A stretch of 64,000 nt of DNA from Phlebopus portentosus (Eukaryota; Basidiomycota; Agaricomycetes; Boletales; Boletinellaceae). Made by a program: the position numbers and the translations under genes. Under the pieces are notes generated by a model. It saw only the letters and a list, made by a program, of their open reading frames with translations. It was not told where the DNA came from and ran no database searches. Below are positions 23,224 to 33,763 of the stretch, piece after piece; position 1 is the first letter of the stretch, and every line of letters begins with the position of its first letter. The DNA is taken from NCBI GenBank assembly GCA_037892935.1, contig JAYXKI010000003.1, forward strand, positions 1,054,001 to 1,118,000, read 5' to 3'.

Positions 23224-23599
23224 TCATCTTGTCGCTTCTAACGTCTCCATCGACGTGACGCTGTTTCCGCGAATGACCTGGAAGTTGATTGACACAACAC
23301 AATATCGTCAGTTATTTTTCATTTATTTGACTGCTGTGAAAGACAAGGCTGGACGTACAACGTTGCCAATAGGAGTCTTTTGAGCTGGAGTGGTCTCCTC
23401 GATTGCATCGTCAAGGACAAGATTGAGAAAGATGTCAAAGCCACGTAGGGTGCCGCTGACTTTCCGGCCGCCTTGGAGGTTAACAAACAGTTTCTTGTCC
23501 ATAAACTAAATAATAAGCGTGAGCATTGTATCCAAGCAAAGTCTACAGCAGACAAAGAGACGTGACCTTTTTGAGTTCTGGCTGCGATGCTTTCGACAT
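23224..23599 (-). CDS. SMX2: Small nuclear ribonucleoprotein G (SmG)
   Basis: Core Sm-ring protein of the U1, U2, U4 and U5 snRNPs. Three exons give about 77 residues, the usual SmG length. Exon 1 is MSKASQPELKK (start 23599). Exon 2 is FMDKKLFVNLQGGRKVSGTL then RGFDIFLNLVLDDAIEETTP, the Sm1 motif, ending IGNV at a GTACGT donor. Exon 3, after TTCCAG, is the Sm2 motif VIRGNSVTSMETLEATR with a TGA stop. The exons are too short to stand out as open frames. Confidence 0.93.
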
Positions 23600-24020
23600 G
23601 ACTACGGGTTGAGCGGTGGTGACGGCCCAAAAGCAACTTGAAGTACTGGTTGAAGACGCGCTGCCATTTGCTGAGCTGAATTAGGGCAGTGAAGGACGGC
23701 CCAACCTAAACGGGACTCGTCTTTCTCCCTTAGACTCAGTTTCATTCTTCACCTTCATCTCTTCCTTCTTCTCATCAGCCCACGTCTATGCGGCGTGTAC
23801 AGGGCCACATTACTCTATCTTAACGATAATCACTTTTGTTTTCTCTTTGTGAGTCACGCTTTGTCCTCCAGATCTCTATTTAACTTTGTTCATTCTTTCT
23901 CGCCACGACAGTCCCAGCACCTTGCTTCATCCTCTCCGTCTAAACTGACTTTCTTGGTTGTACATCTTGAAAACTTACTTAAATATTCTTTCATCGTCCA
24001 CACGGAACGAGAGCTCGTAC
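23600..24020. promoter_or_regulatory. Divergent intergenic region, SmG / RGG protein
   Basis: About 420 bp. CT-rich DNA (23720-24000) precedes the plus-strand gene, as usual in fungal 5' regions. No exon seen. Confidence 0.35.
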
Positions 24021-26039
24021 ATGTCTGCAACACCGAAAAGATCTGACTCAACTACTGCGTGGACGCGTCGCGGCGAGGACTCCACCGGCTCATGGAGATC
24101 CGAAAAAGACACTGGCGCAGCTTTCCGCGGAATGACGCGCGGCCGTGGTAGAGGTGGCGGCGCGGCTCGAGGCAGGCAAGGGGGCGGACGCGGTGCTGGA
24201 AGCAGGAGCGTTTCAGCGAGGGGCGTGTTAGACATCCCGAAATCCACACCGCCGCCTTTACCTAACGAGAAAACCGGATCTGGCGGAAATTCAGTAGTCA
24301 AGAATAGCGCCCTGCCTCTCAAAGCTCGTGAAATTCCGAAAGTTTCAAGTCGCCCAAATCTGACGGTGGATGCACAAGCTGCACAGTCGTCAGATCCGAC
24401 CTCACCTCTTTCACCCAGTAAGCCTACGCGACGTAGGCGGAATACTCACAAACGCTCAGCATCTGCCGCGATCCCTAAGCCGATCCCGACAGCGCTCATG
24501 GAAGCTCTACCAACTTCCCCTTCGGCTCCTCTTGTGCCCGCTTCAAAGGAATCGAGAGATCCGTCGCCGAACGCCGAGAAAGCCACGAATCCTCACGCAC
24601 ATGTACATGACCTCCGAAAGGAAATCACGAACCTGGTACAGCACGTACGCAATATGGCGATGGACGTGAACCGACCGAACTCTCCTACAACGCATATCGA
24701 CTGGGCTGGCGAGGATGACGATAGTCTGCCCGATCTGGATGATTGGGGTATCAGTTCAAAACTGGCGAGCGATGTAGGCGAGACATCAGCGAAAGCTGCA
24801 AGTAAACCTGATCCTGTCATTCAAACACTTCCAGATTCCTCCAGTACGTCTGTCCCAGAGAAGTTGGAGCTGAAAGATGGATCTGTTGGACAGATTGTAA
24901 CGGTTGATGGTGCCCAGAGTTCTGCGGAAAGTCCAACGGAGTCCTCGATGTCGATGTCATTATCGGTTCCTCCGCCTGTGAAAAGGACTCGTGAACGCAG
25001 GCGAGGAGGCCGAAGAGACAAGGAGAAAAGAGCATCGTTGGCTTCCCAGGTGAACGGTACTGGCGACAAGCAGGTACAGTTGACGACAACACCTAAGAAG
25101 AGTCTTCTGGAGCGCATCAGCTCTCCCGTTCGTCCTGAGCCTCCATTACTTCAAGAGACTAAGCCAGCGCTAGTACCTTCGTCCTCGGACCAGGTGATAA
25201 CTTCAGCCAAGTCTGGGTCGAACGTCTCACGTCATGGCGCTCTGCCGCCCAAGCCACTCAGTCTTCCCAAGAAGCCACCTCCGTCAAGCAAGACTTCGGG
25301 GTCATGGAGGGCCAGTAGGGTCGAACGTCTTCTCCCGAAAGACCTCAACCCACCTGTAGAGCCCATTCCTGTTGCCACCGCCGCTCAAGATCCGCCGGAG
25401 CCTACGGAGCAGGTAGCAACTGCTGTTCCAACTGTTGAGCCACACGCAAAGGAGGAGGTCAGCGGAGACTCGTCCAACCTGCTAGAGGAGACTCCGAACG
25501 ATGCTTCTTCTGTGGCTCCTGGGGAGGGCACAGTTCCAGCTACAAACACAAGTTCGTTCGACTGGTCCGAAGAGCCCATATCACTCAATAATGCCAATCA
25601 ACCAGACGACGACTGGCCTTCCGTTGAAGTCGAGCCAGCAACACCCTCAAACAATTTCATTCCAGAAGCACCTCCAGCTAGCACCGTAACCATACCCTCA
25701 ACTGCAGACAACACAGAAACGAAATCAAGCGGAAGTCCCAGTCCCCGATTCCGTTCCCAACGCCCACTTTCAGGAGATAGCACGCCCCGTCCGCGGCGCG
25801 AGCGTTCGCCGTATAAGACTCATACGCCGCGCAACCACTCGATGCCGCATGCCGGTTCTGTGAGTGGAAGCGGATCCAGGTCGAGTCACAGTCCCAGTCC
25901 CTTCGGACGCCCGCGCCCGCAACACGTGTCGAGGCCGGTAATCCGTATGGACGCTCTGGCGATGATTTCGCGCAGCTTGCGTGAGTCCCCTCCGCCCCGC
26001 CGTGAGTCGCCGCCTGCGACTAAAGTCGGTGAATCATGA
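24021..26039 (+). CDS. RGG/Ser-Pro-rich protein of unknown function
   Basis: Intronless 672-residue protein starting MSATPKRSDSTTAWTRRG. The in-frame sequence upstream has no ATG. The N-terminus carries an Arg/Gly block, RGMTRGRGRGGGAARGRQGG, followed by GRGAGSRSVSARG, suggesting RNA binding. Around residue 195 a short helix (HVHDLRKEITNLVQHVRNMA) is followed by the acidic, Trp-containing motif WAGEDDDSLPDLDDWG. A second Trp/acidic motif (FDWSEEPISL...DDDWPSVE) comes near residue 520. The middle is Ser/Pro/Thr-rich with basic patches (RTRERRRGGRRDKEKR). The C-terminus has SRS-type repeats and ends PPPRRESPPATKVGES. Mostly disordered. I do not recognise the family. The paired WAGEDDD/FDWSEE motifs look like short binding segments. 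Confidence 0.7.
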   Translation: MSATPKRSDSTTAWTRRGEDSTGSWRSEKDTGAAFRGMTRGRGRGGGAARGRQGGGRGAGSRSVSARGVLDIPKSTPPPLPNEKTGSGGNSVVKNSALPLKAREIPKVSSRPNLTVDAQAAQSSDPTSPLSPSKPTRRRRNTHKRSASAAIPKPIPTALMEALPTSPSAPLVPASKESRDPSPNAEKATNPHAHVHDLRKEITNLVQHVRNMAMDVNRPNSPTTHIDWAGEDDDSLPDLDDWGISSKLASDVGETSAKAASKPDPVIQTLPDSSSTSVPEKLELKDGSVGQIVTVDGAQSSAESPTESSMSMSLSVPPPVKRTRERRRGGRRDKEKRASLASQVNGTGDKQVQLTTTPKKSLLERISSPVRPEPPLLQETKPALVPSSSDQVITSAKSGSNVSRHGALPPKPLSLPKKPPPSSKTSGSWRASRVERLLPKDLNPPVEPIPVATAAQDPPEPTEQVATAVPTVEPHAKEEVSGDSSNLLEETPNDASSVAPGEGTVPATNTSSFDWSEEPISLNNANQPDDDWPSVEVEPATPSNNFIPEAPPASTVTIPSTADNTETKSSGSPSPRFRSQRPLSGDSTPRPRRERSPYKTHTPRNHSMPHAGSVSGSGSRSSHSPSPFGRPRPQHVSRPVIRMDALAMISRSLRESPPPRRESPPATKVGES

Positions 26040-26652
26040 CCTACGATGAAATATGGACACGGTGTTTCTTACCGTCGTTTTTTGAGACTGATGATATAGT
26101 CTTTCTTGATTATATACGTTTTTTCCATTATACTTCGTCCTTGGTACTGAGCCTCTCTCATCACTATATATGTGCTCTATTTTCTTCCTCGTCTTGAATC
26201 TCCACCACTGATCAGATTTGTATAAGTATTTAGTATACCATCTATCTGTCCGCCCTGACACTTGACTTCCTTCTTCCATTTTACTTATTATGACTACGAA
26301 GTCATTCTATATTTTACTAAAGGATGTTTTCCTCATTGCTTACCCTTACCCCTCTCCTCTTTCTCTTTTCATCTGCCTGTGTTCCCTGTTCTCGTCCTGA
26401 TCATTCTGTACCAATAGTACTACGAGTTCTATCAATTATCATTCGCATGTGCCGTCCGCGCGTTAGTCCAACATCTTATTGACTAGATACTGTCTTCCGA
26501 ATACACACAACCAATCAATCCCCTTGTTTAAACATTAAACACATACATACATACATCATGCGTAGATTAGATGCCAATTGCCGGTTGCAAATGAAATTAC
26601 ACGTCATTATGTAGTGAAGTCCTACTTGTGTTACGCAGATAGTTGTACGAAA
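26040..26652. other. Gap between convergent genes
   Basis: About 610 bp of AT-rich 3' flanking DNA shared by the RGG protein and MDM10. A short (CATA)n run lies near 26540-26555. No exon seen. Confidence 0.4.
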
Positions 26653-28453
26653 CTATTCGGAACTGAAATAAGAAAATTCGAGCCCGATGGAATTGATTGG
26701 TTTCGAGCGGTTGACGAGGTTGGAGATGACGCCGAAGCTGATGAGGGCGTTGCTCAGTCGGCCTTCCCACATGAACGCGAATTCCTGGGAGGAAAGGGGA
26801 AAAGAAAAGTGATGTCAGAAAAAGGGAGTCAGGAATTATGATTTAGAAAGAAGAATGGATTCAGTTGGAATGATTGAGCGTACCGAGGAAGTGGAGAGTC
26901 GAGCTTTGACGACACCCTGAATCTGTCCGCTTTCTTGGGTTAATGGAGGCTCTGTGCTCCCTGACAGAGTGAAAGTATCGGGCGCGGGTATAGGCTCAGA
27001 GGGTGAGGACAATTCCGCCGTCATAGTCTTCGACGTTGCGGGAGCTTCGCCACCCAAATCCGAGAGGTCAGGACTAGAGGAGAGCTGCTGTGGTTGCTTC
27101 TTACTCCTCAACCACCACTCCCCACCCATAGTCCACTCGCTCTCATAGCTATTGATGTTGAATGTAAAGCGCGAGCACAGAGCAACGTCTCGCGAGACTT
27201 TGGACGCGTATGCTGCTGTGAAGTGTCCCGTGATGGGCGAGAAGGTCGCTGTGCAGATGGTTGGGGGCTGCCAGAGGGTGCCGGATTTCGGTGAGGATAT
27301 TGAGGAGGGAGAGGAGGAAGATGTTGAGTTGGAGGATGAGCTCAAGTTCGTTTGGAGAGCTGAATTGGGGAGAGTCGTGAAACGGACTCCAGCAGATACT
27401 GTTAGTTGATTGAGAGAGTATTATCAGTAACGACTTGGACGGTATTGAAACAAGGATTGCATTACCTCCAGCACTTTTCTCGGTACTGACATAGAACTCA
27501 GCACCTGCAGATAACCGGCCCTTCAATCCACCCTCCATAGCATCCTCCTCGTCCACCCGCTTCGGAGTCGTCCTATTAGCACTAGTTGACGACGCCGGCA
27601 CTTCCTTGGTTGCATTCTCATCCCCTCCAGAAGTGCCAGCCGGGTATACGACGCCAACGTCACTCCCATTTCCATTCGCAAGTTTTCCAAAGTTACGAAG
27701 GACGCGTAAACCGAGTATGCTCCCGCCGCTCTCGGCTTGCCAGGTGTACTCCGACCCCCAACGACCGGTGTCATGCTGGACGCTCATGAGCATCGTGTCC
27801 TCGGAACTTAACGGCGGCGGATTGCTCGCGCTCGCCCCGGTTAATGGTGTTAGGATACATGCTGCAGAGAACTGAGTTGTTGCTGACCATCGCGTCGTGT
27901 AGAACGCGTCGAGCTGGCCAGAAGGGATGTAAAAAAGGCCGGAAAGCAGGTAGTCTAAGCAGTAGATTCAGCACAAGCTCGGGGGCAACAATAAGTGTCT
28001 GTTGGACACACCTCGGCAGTCCACACGTTCCCCACCAAGCCATTCCTCTTCCTTGTCCTCTGGTCTCTTGGGTATACCATGCACTTTAAAGCGTTCCACG
28101 ATGTCCTTGAAACGCACATCCCCCGATTTCTTCAGGTCCAGCTCGCATGTAGAAAACATATATCCGATTGAACCGTTAAGCGAAGGCAGAGCGTTTATAG
28201 AATATGACGTTCGGAAGAGCGCATTAGGAGCCTTTGAGATGCTGAATTGGAGGCCTCTGGGGACGGTAAAGTCCAGGAGAGCTAAACGAGTTTGATTCCG
28301 TATGTAAGTGAAAACGGTTTCAAGCTTAGATGGAAAGAAATGGGACGGACCATCGGAAGAGCGCGTTAGGTTGCTGTAGAAGTTGTCTTCATTCCAGCCT
28401 GTAGCCTGGTAGTATTTTCTGAGGACGTATGTTGAGAATGGGAGTACGCCCAT
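26653..28453 (-). CDS. MDM10: ERMES outer-membrane beta-barrel protein Mdm10
   Basis: Mitochondrial outer-membrane barrel of the ER-mitochondria encounter structure; also a factor for the SAM/TOB assembly machine. It starts MGVLPFSTYVLRKYYQATGW with NEDNFYSNLTRSS, the family signature. Further on come DFTVPRGLQFSISKAPNALF, SYSINALPSLNGSIGYMFST, YLLSGLFYIPSGQLDAFYTT, TGRWGSEYTWQAESGGSILG and SGTLWQPPTICTATFSPITG. A last exon after CCTCCCAG at about 26790 gives EFAFMWEGRLSNALISFGVI and ends LEFSYFSSE with a TAG stop at 26653. No N-terminal presequence, as expected for a barrel. Ser/Thr-rich inserts near 27320 and 27060 lie in predicted loops. Four or five exons. The start is 100 bp from the divergent PKR1. 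Confidence 0.9.
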
Positions 28454-28552
28454 TTCAAGTCGCGTCGTGTCTGATCAACCTGGACGGACGGACTGACTCC
28501 GTTTTGTACCGACACCACGACCATCCACATCCACCGTCAGGCTAATACTAAA

Positions 28553-28900
28553 ATGTCCTCGTCACAGGACAATTTCTTCTCAACTCTCCTCAAACCGGGC
28601 TCTTCTCTGCACCCGACTTTTCTTCGAATCCTCGATGCCGCATTCGCCACGTTGCTGGCCATATTCATCTCTCTGCTCTATCTGCTCTCGGGCAACATAC
28701 ACATCATCTTCCTCATCGGCATCGAACTCTGCTTGTGGGCTAGTGTCAAATGGTGCGTCCCATCCAACCAGCTGTTACTTACCTTCTCAGTCAGCCTGAC
28801 TGAAGGAACCAGGTTCGTAAATGAGCTAGAACGTGCTCAGGCTCAGCAAACCGGACACAGCGAACCAACGTCTGACGCAGAAACAAGAAAAACGCAATAA
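28553..28900 (+). CDS. PKR1: V-ATPase assembly factor Pkr1
   Basis: Small ER membrane protein needed to assemble the V0 sector of the vacuolar H+-ATPase. Two exons (28553-28752 and 28813-28900) give 95 residues. FFSTLLKPGSSLHPTFLRIL leads into two membrane helices, FATLLAIFISLLYLLSGNIH and IIFLIGIELCLWASVKWFV. The splice restores KWFVNELERAQAQ. The short hydrophilic tail ends ETRKTQ. The GNIH turn between two helices and the overall length fit the Pkr1 family. It shares a 99-bp intergenic region with MDM10. Confidence 0.85.
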   Translation: MSSSQDNFFSTLLKPGSSLHPTFLRILDAAFATLLAIFISLLYLLSGNIHIIFLIGIELCLWASVKWCVPSNQLLLTFSVSLTEGTRFVNELERAQAQQTGHSEPTSDAETRKTQ

Positions 28901-28956
28901 GGGCTACAACTAGTACGTGTACATGACAATAGTCTAATTTGGTTTCTATATGCAAC

Positions 28957-29853
28957 TCATCGCTTAGCCTTGTCGCTGCTTTCGTACCACTGCTTTGTCA
29001 ATTTGGCGCTCTCCTGCGCGAGTGCAAAGACTACGACAATGCGGAATAAAATGTCAGCGACGTACATAAACAATCGCTGGACTCACGTTCTCTCTCGAGA
29101 CCATCCAACCCTTCTCTGAATTCCTCCCCCGCTTGTCCCTGGACAGCACCGCCAGCGTTGGCACCGAGTGCTCCGAAGTGTTGCGCCTGGTCCATGATAT
29201 CGACAAGGCGTTGTTTGAATGTCTGCAGGAGATATTTAGACCGGTTGACGCAGAATGTGAGAGAGAGATGGAAAGCGTACGTTTGAGAGTATCTCAGAGA
29301 TCTCCTGAGCCTGTTCTTCATCTAGCCTGTGTAATACTTAGATGTTGAATGGTATCTGGTCATGCAAACTTCTTACATTCCAGCGATCATCTTTCCAAAT
29401 GCATACCACGGTCCACCGCTACCCACGAGCCCAGACAATTTGACGCTCTTTGGATCTGCATTGAGAGCGTTCCGGACGCGTTGGTTGAATGCTTGAGGGA
29501 CTGTACAGTCTGCAAAATCCCTGAGTACTTGTCAAGTCGAAGAAACTAACGTGTTGTGCGTGTGTTACGAACGACATGAGCAGCATAGGCGTGAGCCAGA
29601 AGGGAGCTGTAGTTTGCTTAAAGCTTTGATCTAGTACAGTCAGCTAAGAGATTCTTAATGAGAACCTGGATATGCTTACATCGCGGTCTGAGCCTCCATC
29701 GAGGTAGCCAAGATCTGGCACGTCCGTCTTGAATGTGCACTGCACTTTCTGGGAGCCATAATAAGCAATCGAATTATTTCTCAATAACTCAGAAAAGAAA
29801 CAAACTTGATTTTGAGCGAGGATCGCGTCGATTGAGTAGTAATCGTCGTCCAT
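28957..29853 (-). CDS. PSF3: GINS complex subunit Psf3
   Basis: GINS subunit of the CMG replicative helicase. It starts MDDDYYSIDAILAQNQ at 29853, typical of Psf3; an in-frame Arg-rich extension upstream (from about 29930) is possible but not family-like. Exons continue with VQCTFKTDVPDLGYLDGGSD, then QAFNQRVRNALNADPKSVKL, SGLVGSGGPWYAFGKMIAGM, and QRLVDIMDQAQHFGALGANA. The last exon, ALAQESAKLTKQWYESSDKA then KR, ends at TGA in 28957-28959. About six short exons. The start is 143 bp from the divergent gene at 29997. Confidence 0.9.
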
Positions 29854-29996
29854 TGTTGCAGCGAACGAACGCAAACGTGAAGGTGCCGACGCGACGCGCG
29901 ACAGCCTTGGGTTGACGCGTCTCGGCATCTCGCGTCTCCTCAAAAAAACCACACCTCACTCTCTATTGGTCGCGTGCAAGAACCGACCTCACACCC

Positions 29997-30563
29997 ATGC
30001 CTCTCCTACCTTCTCAGCTAAGACTCGCCGCAAACTGTCTCCTCGTACAGCGACGGTACCCTCTCGTACATTTCCGACATAGAAACCGCGAGCAGTACAG
30101 CTACCACCGCGACCGCAGTTTCTCTCAGACTTCACGTCGTGAAGCAGCTGAGGATCCAGACTCCATAGTTGCCCAGTTGCAGTCCTCACCTTTAATACGA
30201 CAAATAGCAGACAAACCGGATGCTCTGAAAGCTTTACATGACTTTGCTAATATCATCAAAGAGACCGGTAAGAAACAACTTTTTTTCTCCCCCTTACACA
30301 AGTTCTGACACAGTACACTGGTCTCGTTTCAGATGTGCAACTAGTGCCAGGCGAACCACCATCGATGATACAAATGTTCAAGCTAGCTTCTAACCCGAAG
30401 TTTAGAGAAAGCGCGAAGCGCGTTGTAGAAGAATTGAAGAAGGCTGGTGTAGACGTCAATTCGGAGGTGGGTATTTCCTGTTGTCCCTCGTGAAAAAGCG
30501 AGGAACTAAATGACTCTTCAGAATGCCATGGAGTTATTTGGCATGAAGAAGCCTTCGAGCTAA
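29997..30563 (+). CDS. Small protein, probably mitochondrial, function unknown
   Basis: Exons 29997-30267, 30333-30466 and 30522-30563 give 148 residues. The N-terminus MPLLPSQLRLAANCLLVQRR with YPLVHFRHRNREQYSYHRDR has many Arg, no acidic residues for about 28 positions, and RSFSQTS further on, which looks like a mitochondrial presequence. The mature part is two helical modules: PLIRQIADKPDALKALHDFA and SMIQMFKLASNPKFRESAKR with VVEELKKAGVD. It ends MELFGMKKPSS. I do not recognise a family. Splice joins are clean and in phase. Confidence 0.7.
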
Positions 30564-30716
30564 GGACTGATTGCTTTCGCATCGCTCTCATATACTGTAT
30601 ACTCGCATTCAAGTAATTTTTATTCAACGCAATGAGATCAAATACAAGGACAATTTCCGTTCCGATATACACCAGTTCGTATCACATTCATACGTGCGTG
30701 TATCTAGCTGTCCCAT

Positions 30717-33347
30717 TTACCAATCGAGTGGATCTGCTCTTCCTTGACTTGCTACAATCTTTCCGCCTTTACGGCCGAGAGTGCACAACCATGGCTGCAG
30801 AAGTTCGCGCCGCTCCTCGAACTCTCCGATCTTATCTGCCTTCTGGAGTGTGATCTCAATATTGTCGAGGCCGTTCAGCAAGCAATGCCTCCTGAAAGGG
30901 TCGATGCTGAAAGTTACAGGAGGTTGGCCGTTGGGTCTCCGAATCTCGTTTTTCTCCAAATCGATCTCGAGCTCTGCGCCGGTCTCCGCGTCTTCAGCGA
31001 GACCTATACAGACTTCCTTTGCTAGCTCTATGGCCAACATGCCATTCTGCAGTGTGTTGCTACGAAAGATGTCTGCAAAGCTCGGCGCGATGATACAACG
31101 TATACCAAAGACTTTGAAACTCCACGGCGCGTTCTCGCGACTACTTCCACAACCGAAGTTCTCTCCGGTGCATATCAGGATCTTGGATTTATCGAATGGC
31201 GGGTGATTGAGGATAAAATCCGTAGGCGTGCCTGTTATGGGATCCTTGCGGAGCGTCTCGAAAAGCGCGTCGCCTAGAAGGCTGAACTCGGAAATCTTGA
31301 GATATTGCTTTGAGATGATGACGTCTGTGTTTATGTTCTGCATGTCGGTTCGCGCTGCTATTCCTTTCCAGGTGGTGAATTTGCGGTCGCTAAGGACTGC
31401 TGTTTCTGGTTGAACACTAGAGGTAAGAGCACCGCTTCCCGCACCGAGTTCTGGGAGAGTTGGCTCTGGGCCTGTCCAGAATGCGGATGCGCTTAGCTCC
31501 TTGATGGCCGGTGTGCTTTGGTTTTGCTCGACCCCGAGGAACTTGCGCGCGTCCGTCAGATATCCAGTGAGAGCGGCGGCAGCAGCCATGGCTGGACTGA
31601 GTAGATGTGTTCGTCCACCGGGTCCTTGTCGTCCTTCAAAGTTTCGGTTACTGGTGCTCGCACACCTCTCCTGGGGCTTGAGCTGATCGGGATTCATGCC
31701 GAGACACATCGAGCATCCAGCTTCACGCCAGTCGAATCCCGCTCGCTTGAAGATCACGTCCAACCCTTCCGCCTCCGCTTGCTCTTTTATCATACCCGAG
31801 CCTGGAACGATCATCGCATATACGTGCGGAGCAACCTTTGCGTCTGGACCTGCAGCAAGAACGATCTTCGCCGCCGACCTCAGGTCTTCAATCCGTGAAT
31901 TCGTACACGAACCGATGAACACCTTGTCGATCTTTACTTCCGTCAGAGGCGTGTTTGGTGTCAGACCCATGTACTGCAGCGAACGCTCGACCGATTTCCG
32001 CCTCACTGGGTCCTCGATGTTCGCTGGGTCGGGAACCTTCCCGGTGATAGGTGCGACGTCCTGAGGCGATGTGCCCCACGTTACGGTCGGGATGATGTCC
32101 TGCGCGTTGATTCGCACCTCCTTGTCGAACACCGCTCCCTCATCCGTCTTCAGTGTTTGCCAATATGCCAATGCACGGTCCCACATCTCTCCCTTCGGTG
32201 CAAGTGGTCGTCCTTTCAGATATTCAAACGTGATATCGTCGGGAGCGACCATTCCAGCTCGCGCACCAGCCTCGATGCTCATGTTACACACGCTCATTCG
32301 TGCTTCCATGCTGAACCCACGGAAGACTGAGCCAGCGTATTCGATCACGCAGCCCGTTCCGCCAGCGGTGCCAATCACGCCGATGATATGCAAGATCACA
32401 TCTTTGGAGGTGACACCTTCGTGCAGCTCTCCGTCCACTGTAATCCGCATGTTTTTGCTCTTTCGCTGGAGGATCGTCTGCGTAGCGAGGACGTGCTCAA
32501 CTTCTGTCGTCCCGATCCCAAAGGCCAATGCTCCAAACGCTCCGTGCGCTACGGTACCGCAATCTCAGCTAGATTCTGTAAGCAGCTCTAGAAGGGGACT
32601 CACTAGAAGTGTGCGAGTCGCCGCATACACTGACGACACCGGGTAGAATGAAGCCTTGCTCTGGGCCAATGATATGGACAATTCCTGTTCTCCTCTTCAA
32701 TCAACAATCTGACTGGGTGAGGAACAAGCGTACTTTAAGCTCACCCTGTCTGCGATCTTTTAGACCGAAGTACGTTATGCCAAAATCCTTCATGTTATTC
32801 TCCATCTCGATGCATTGAGCTTTCGCGTCCGGATCGTCGATGTACTCTTCAATTCGGGAGACATGTGCCCTGGGAAGAGTCCTATATTCGGGCCATTTCT
32901 AAGTGTTATCGACTCTCTATTGAATGGTGCGATCACATGTGCTTACGGGACGTTATGATCCATTGTAGCCAAAGTCAGGTCTCGCCGACGTATGTTTCGA
33001 CCTGCATTTCGTCTACACTTGATGCGTTAGCAGATACACGACAACGCAGTGTGATAGTAGCACTCTCACAGTCCTCTGAAGGCTTTTTGGCTGCTTAGCT
33101 CGTGCAGTATGTGTCTATATTGTCAGCAAAGCAATGTTGATCACCAAGCATGCCCTTCAGAATTTCTGGGTCTGGAGCAAGGAGGACTGACCTATCAATG
33201 TAGAGAATGGCTACTCCGTCCTCTTGCTCACATCTATGAAAAGGAAAATCAGTACGCTACAACTCATATACTGCATTTCTCTTACACGACATGCTCGTTC
33301 CAGATCTTGTCATACAACGTTCTCGGACCTCGAACGGGTGCAGGCAT
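30717..33347 (-). CDS. LEU1: 3-isopropylmalate dehydratase (LEU1), divergent copy with intact frame
   Basis: Isomerises 2- to 3-isopropylmalate in leucine synthesis with a [4Fe-4S] cluster. The start [20 protein letters not shown] is at 33347. Short exons give [57 protein letters not shown], and [20 protein letters not shown] with CGDSHTS. One long exon from about 32550 holds the rest, including [14 protein letters not shown] and [14 protein letters not shown] (cluster cysteines). The frame is intact to TAA at 30717. The LeuD half departs from the norm: [20 protein letters not shown] replaces the usual [19 protein letters not shown], and the swivel motif reads [12 protein letters not shown] with Asn where His is conserved. 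The N-terminal exons are also unusual (CTLATVDHN is here LTLATMDHN). It is an inverted paralogue of 36916-39526. Activity is uncertain. Confidence 0.85.
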
Positions 33348-33763
33348 GACTGATCAGTATGCTCGTCGGAGGTGCGATACTGGCAGTACACAGAGCGACA
33401 TGGGACCCGTTTAGCGAATTTATAGGATCGTTTCTTAAAGCAGTTGTTTCTTTGCATAGTCATGGGAGCGAAGGAGCCAATAGTAAATTGATGGTTTCCC
33501 AACTACAATGTATAAAGAAATCTAGAGGCCGTGGCTTTTCCTGCCTGATAAAATATGCCAACCGAGATTGGAGTGAATTTTAGAAAGCCAACCACGAGAT
33601 GCCTGTTTCAAAAGAGGTTCTTCGAGACATCAGGTCAGTCCTCATAGAGTACAGACAGCCGCGAGAACATGAGAGCTCGGAATAGAGATGACGATGATCG
33701 ACGGGCCGCCGTCAGAGAGATCGTCCAAGAAAGACGGACTTGTAACTAAACTTGGCTCTTACC
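33348..33763. promoter_or_regulatory. Divergent intergenic region, LEU1 copy / TFIIIC5
   Basis: About 415 bp between two divergent starts. It shows no clear sequence match to the upstream region of the other LEU1 copy, so the duplication seems limited to the gene body. Confidence 0.35.
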
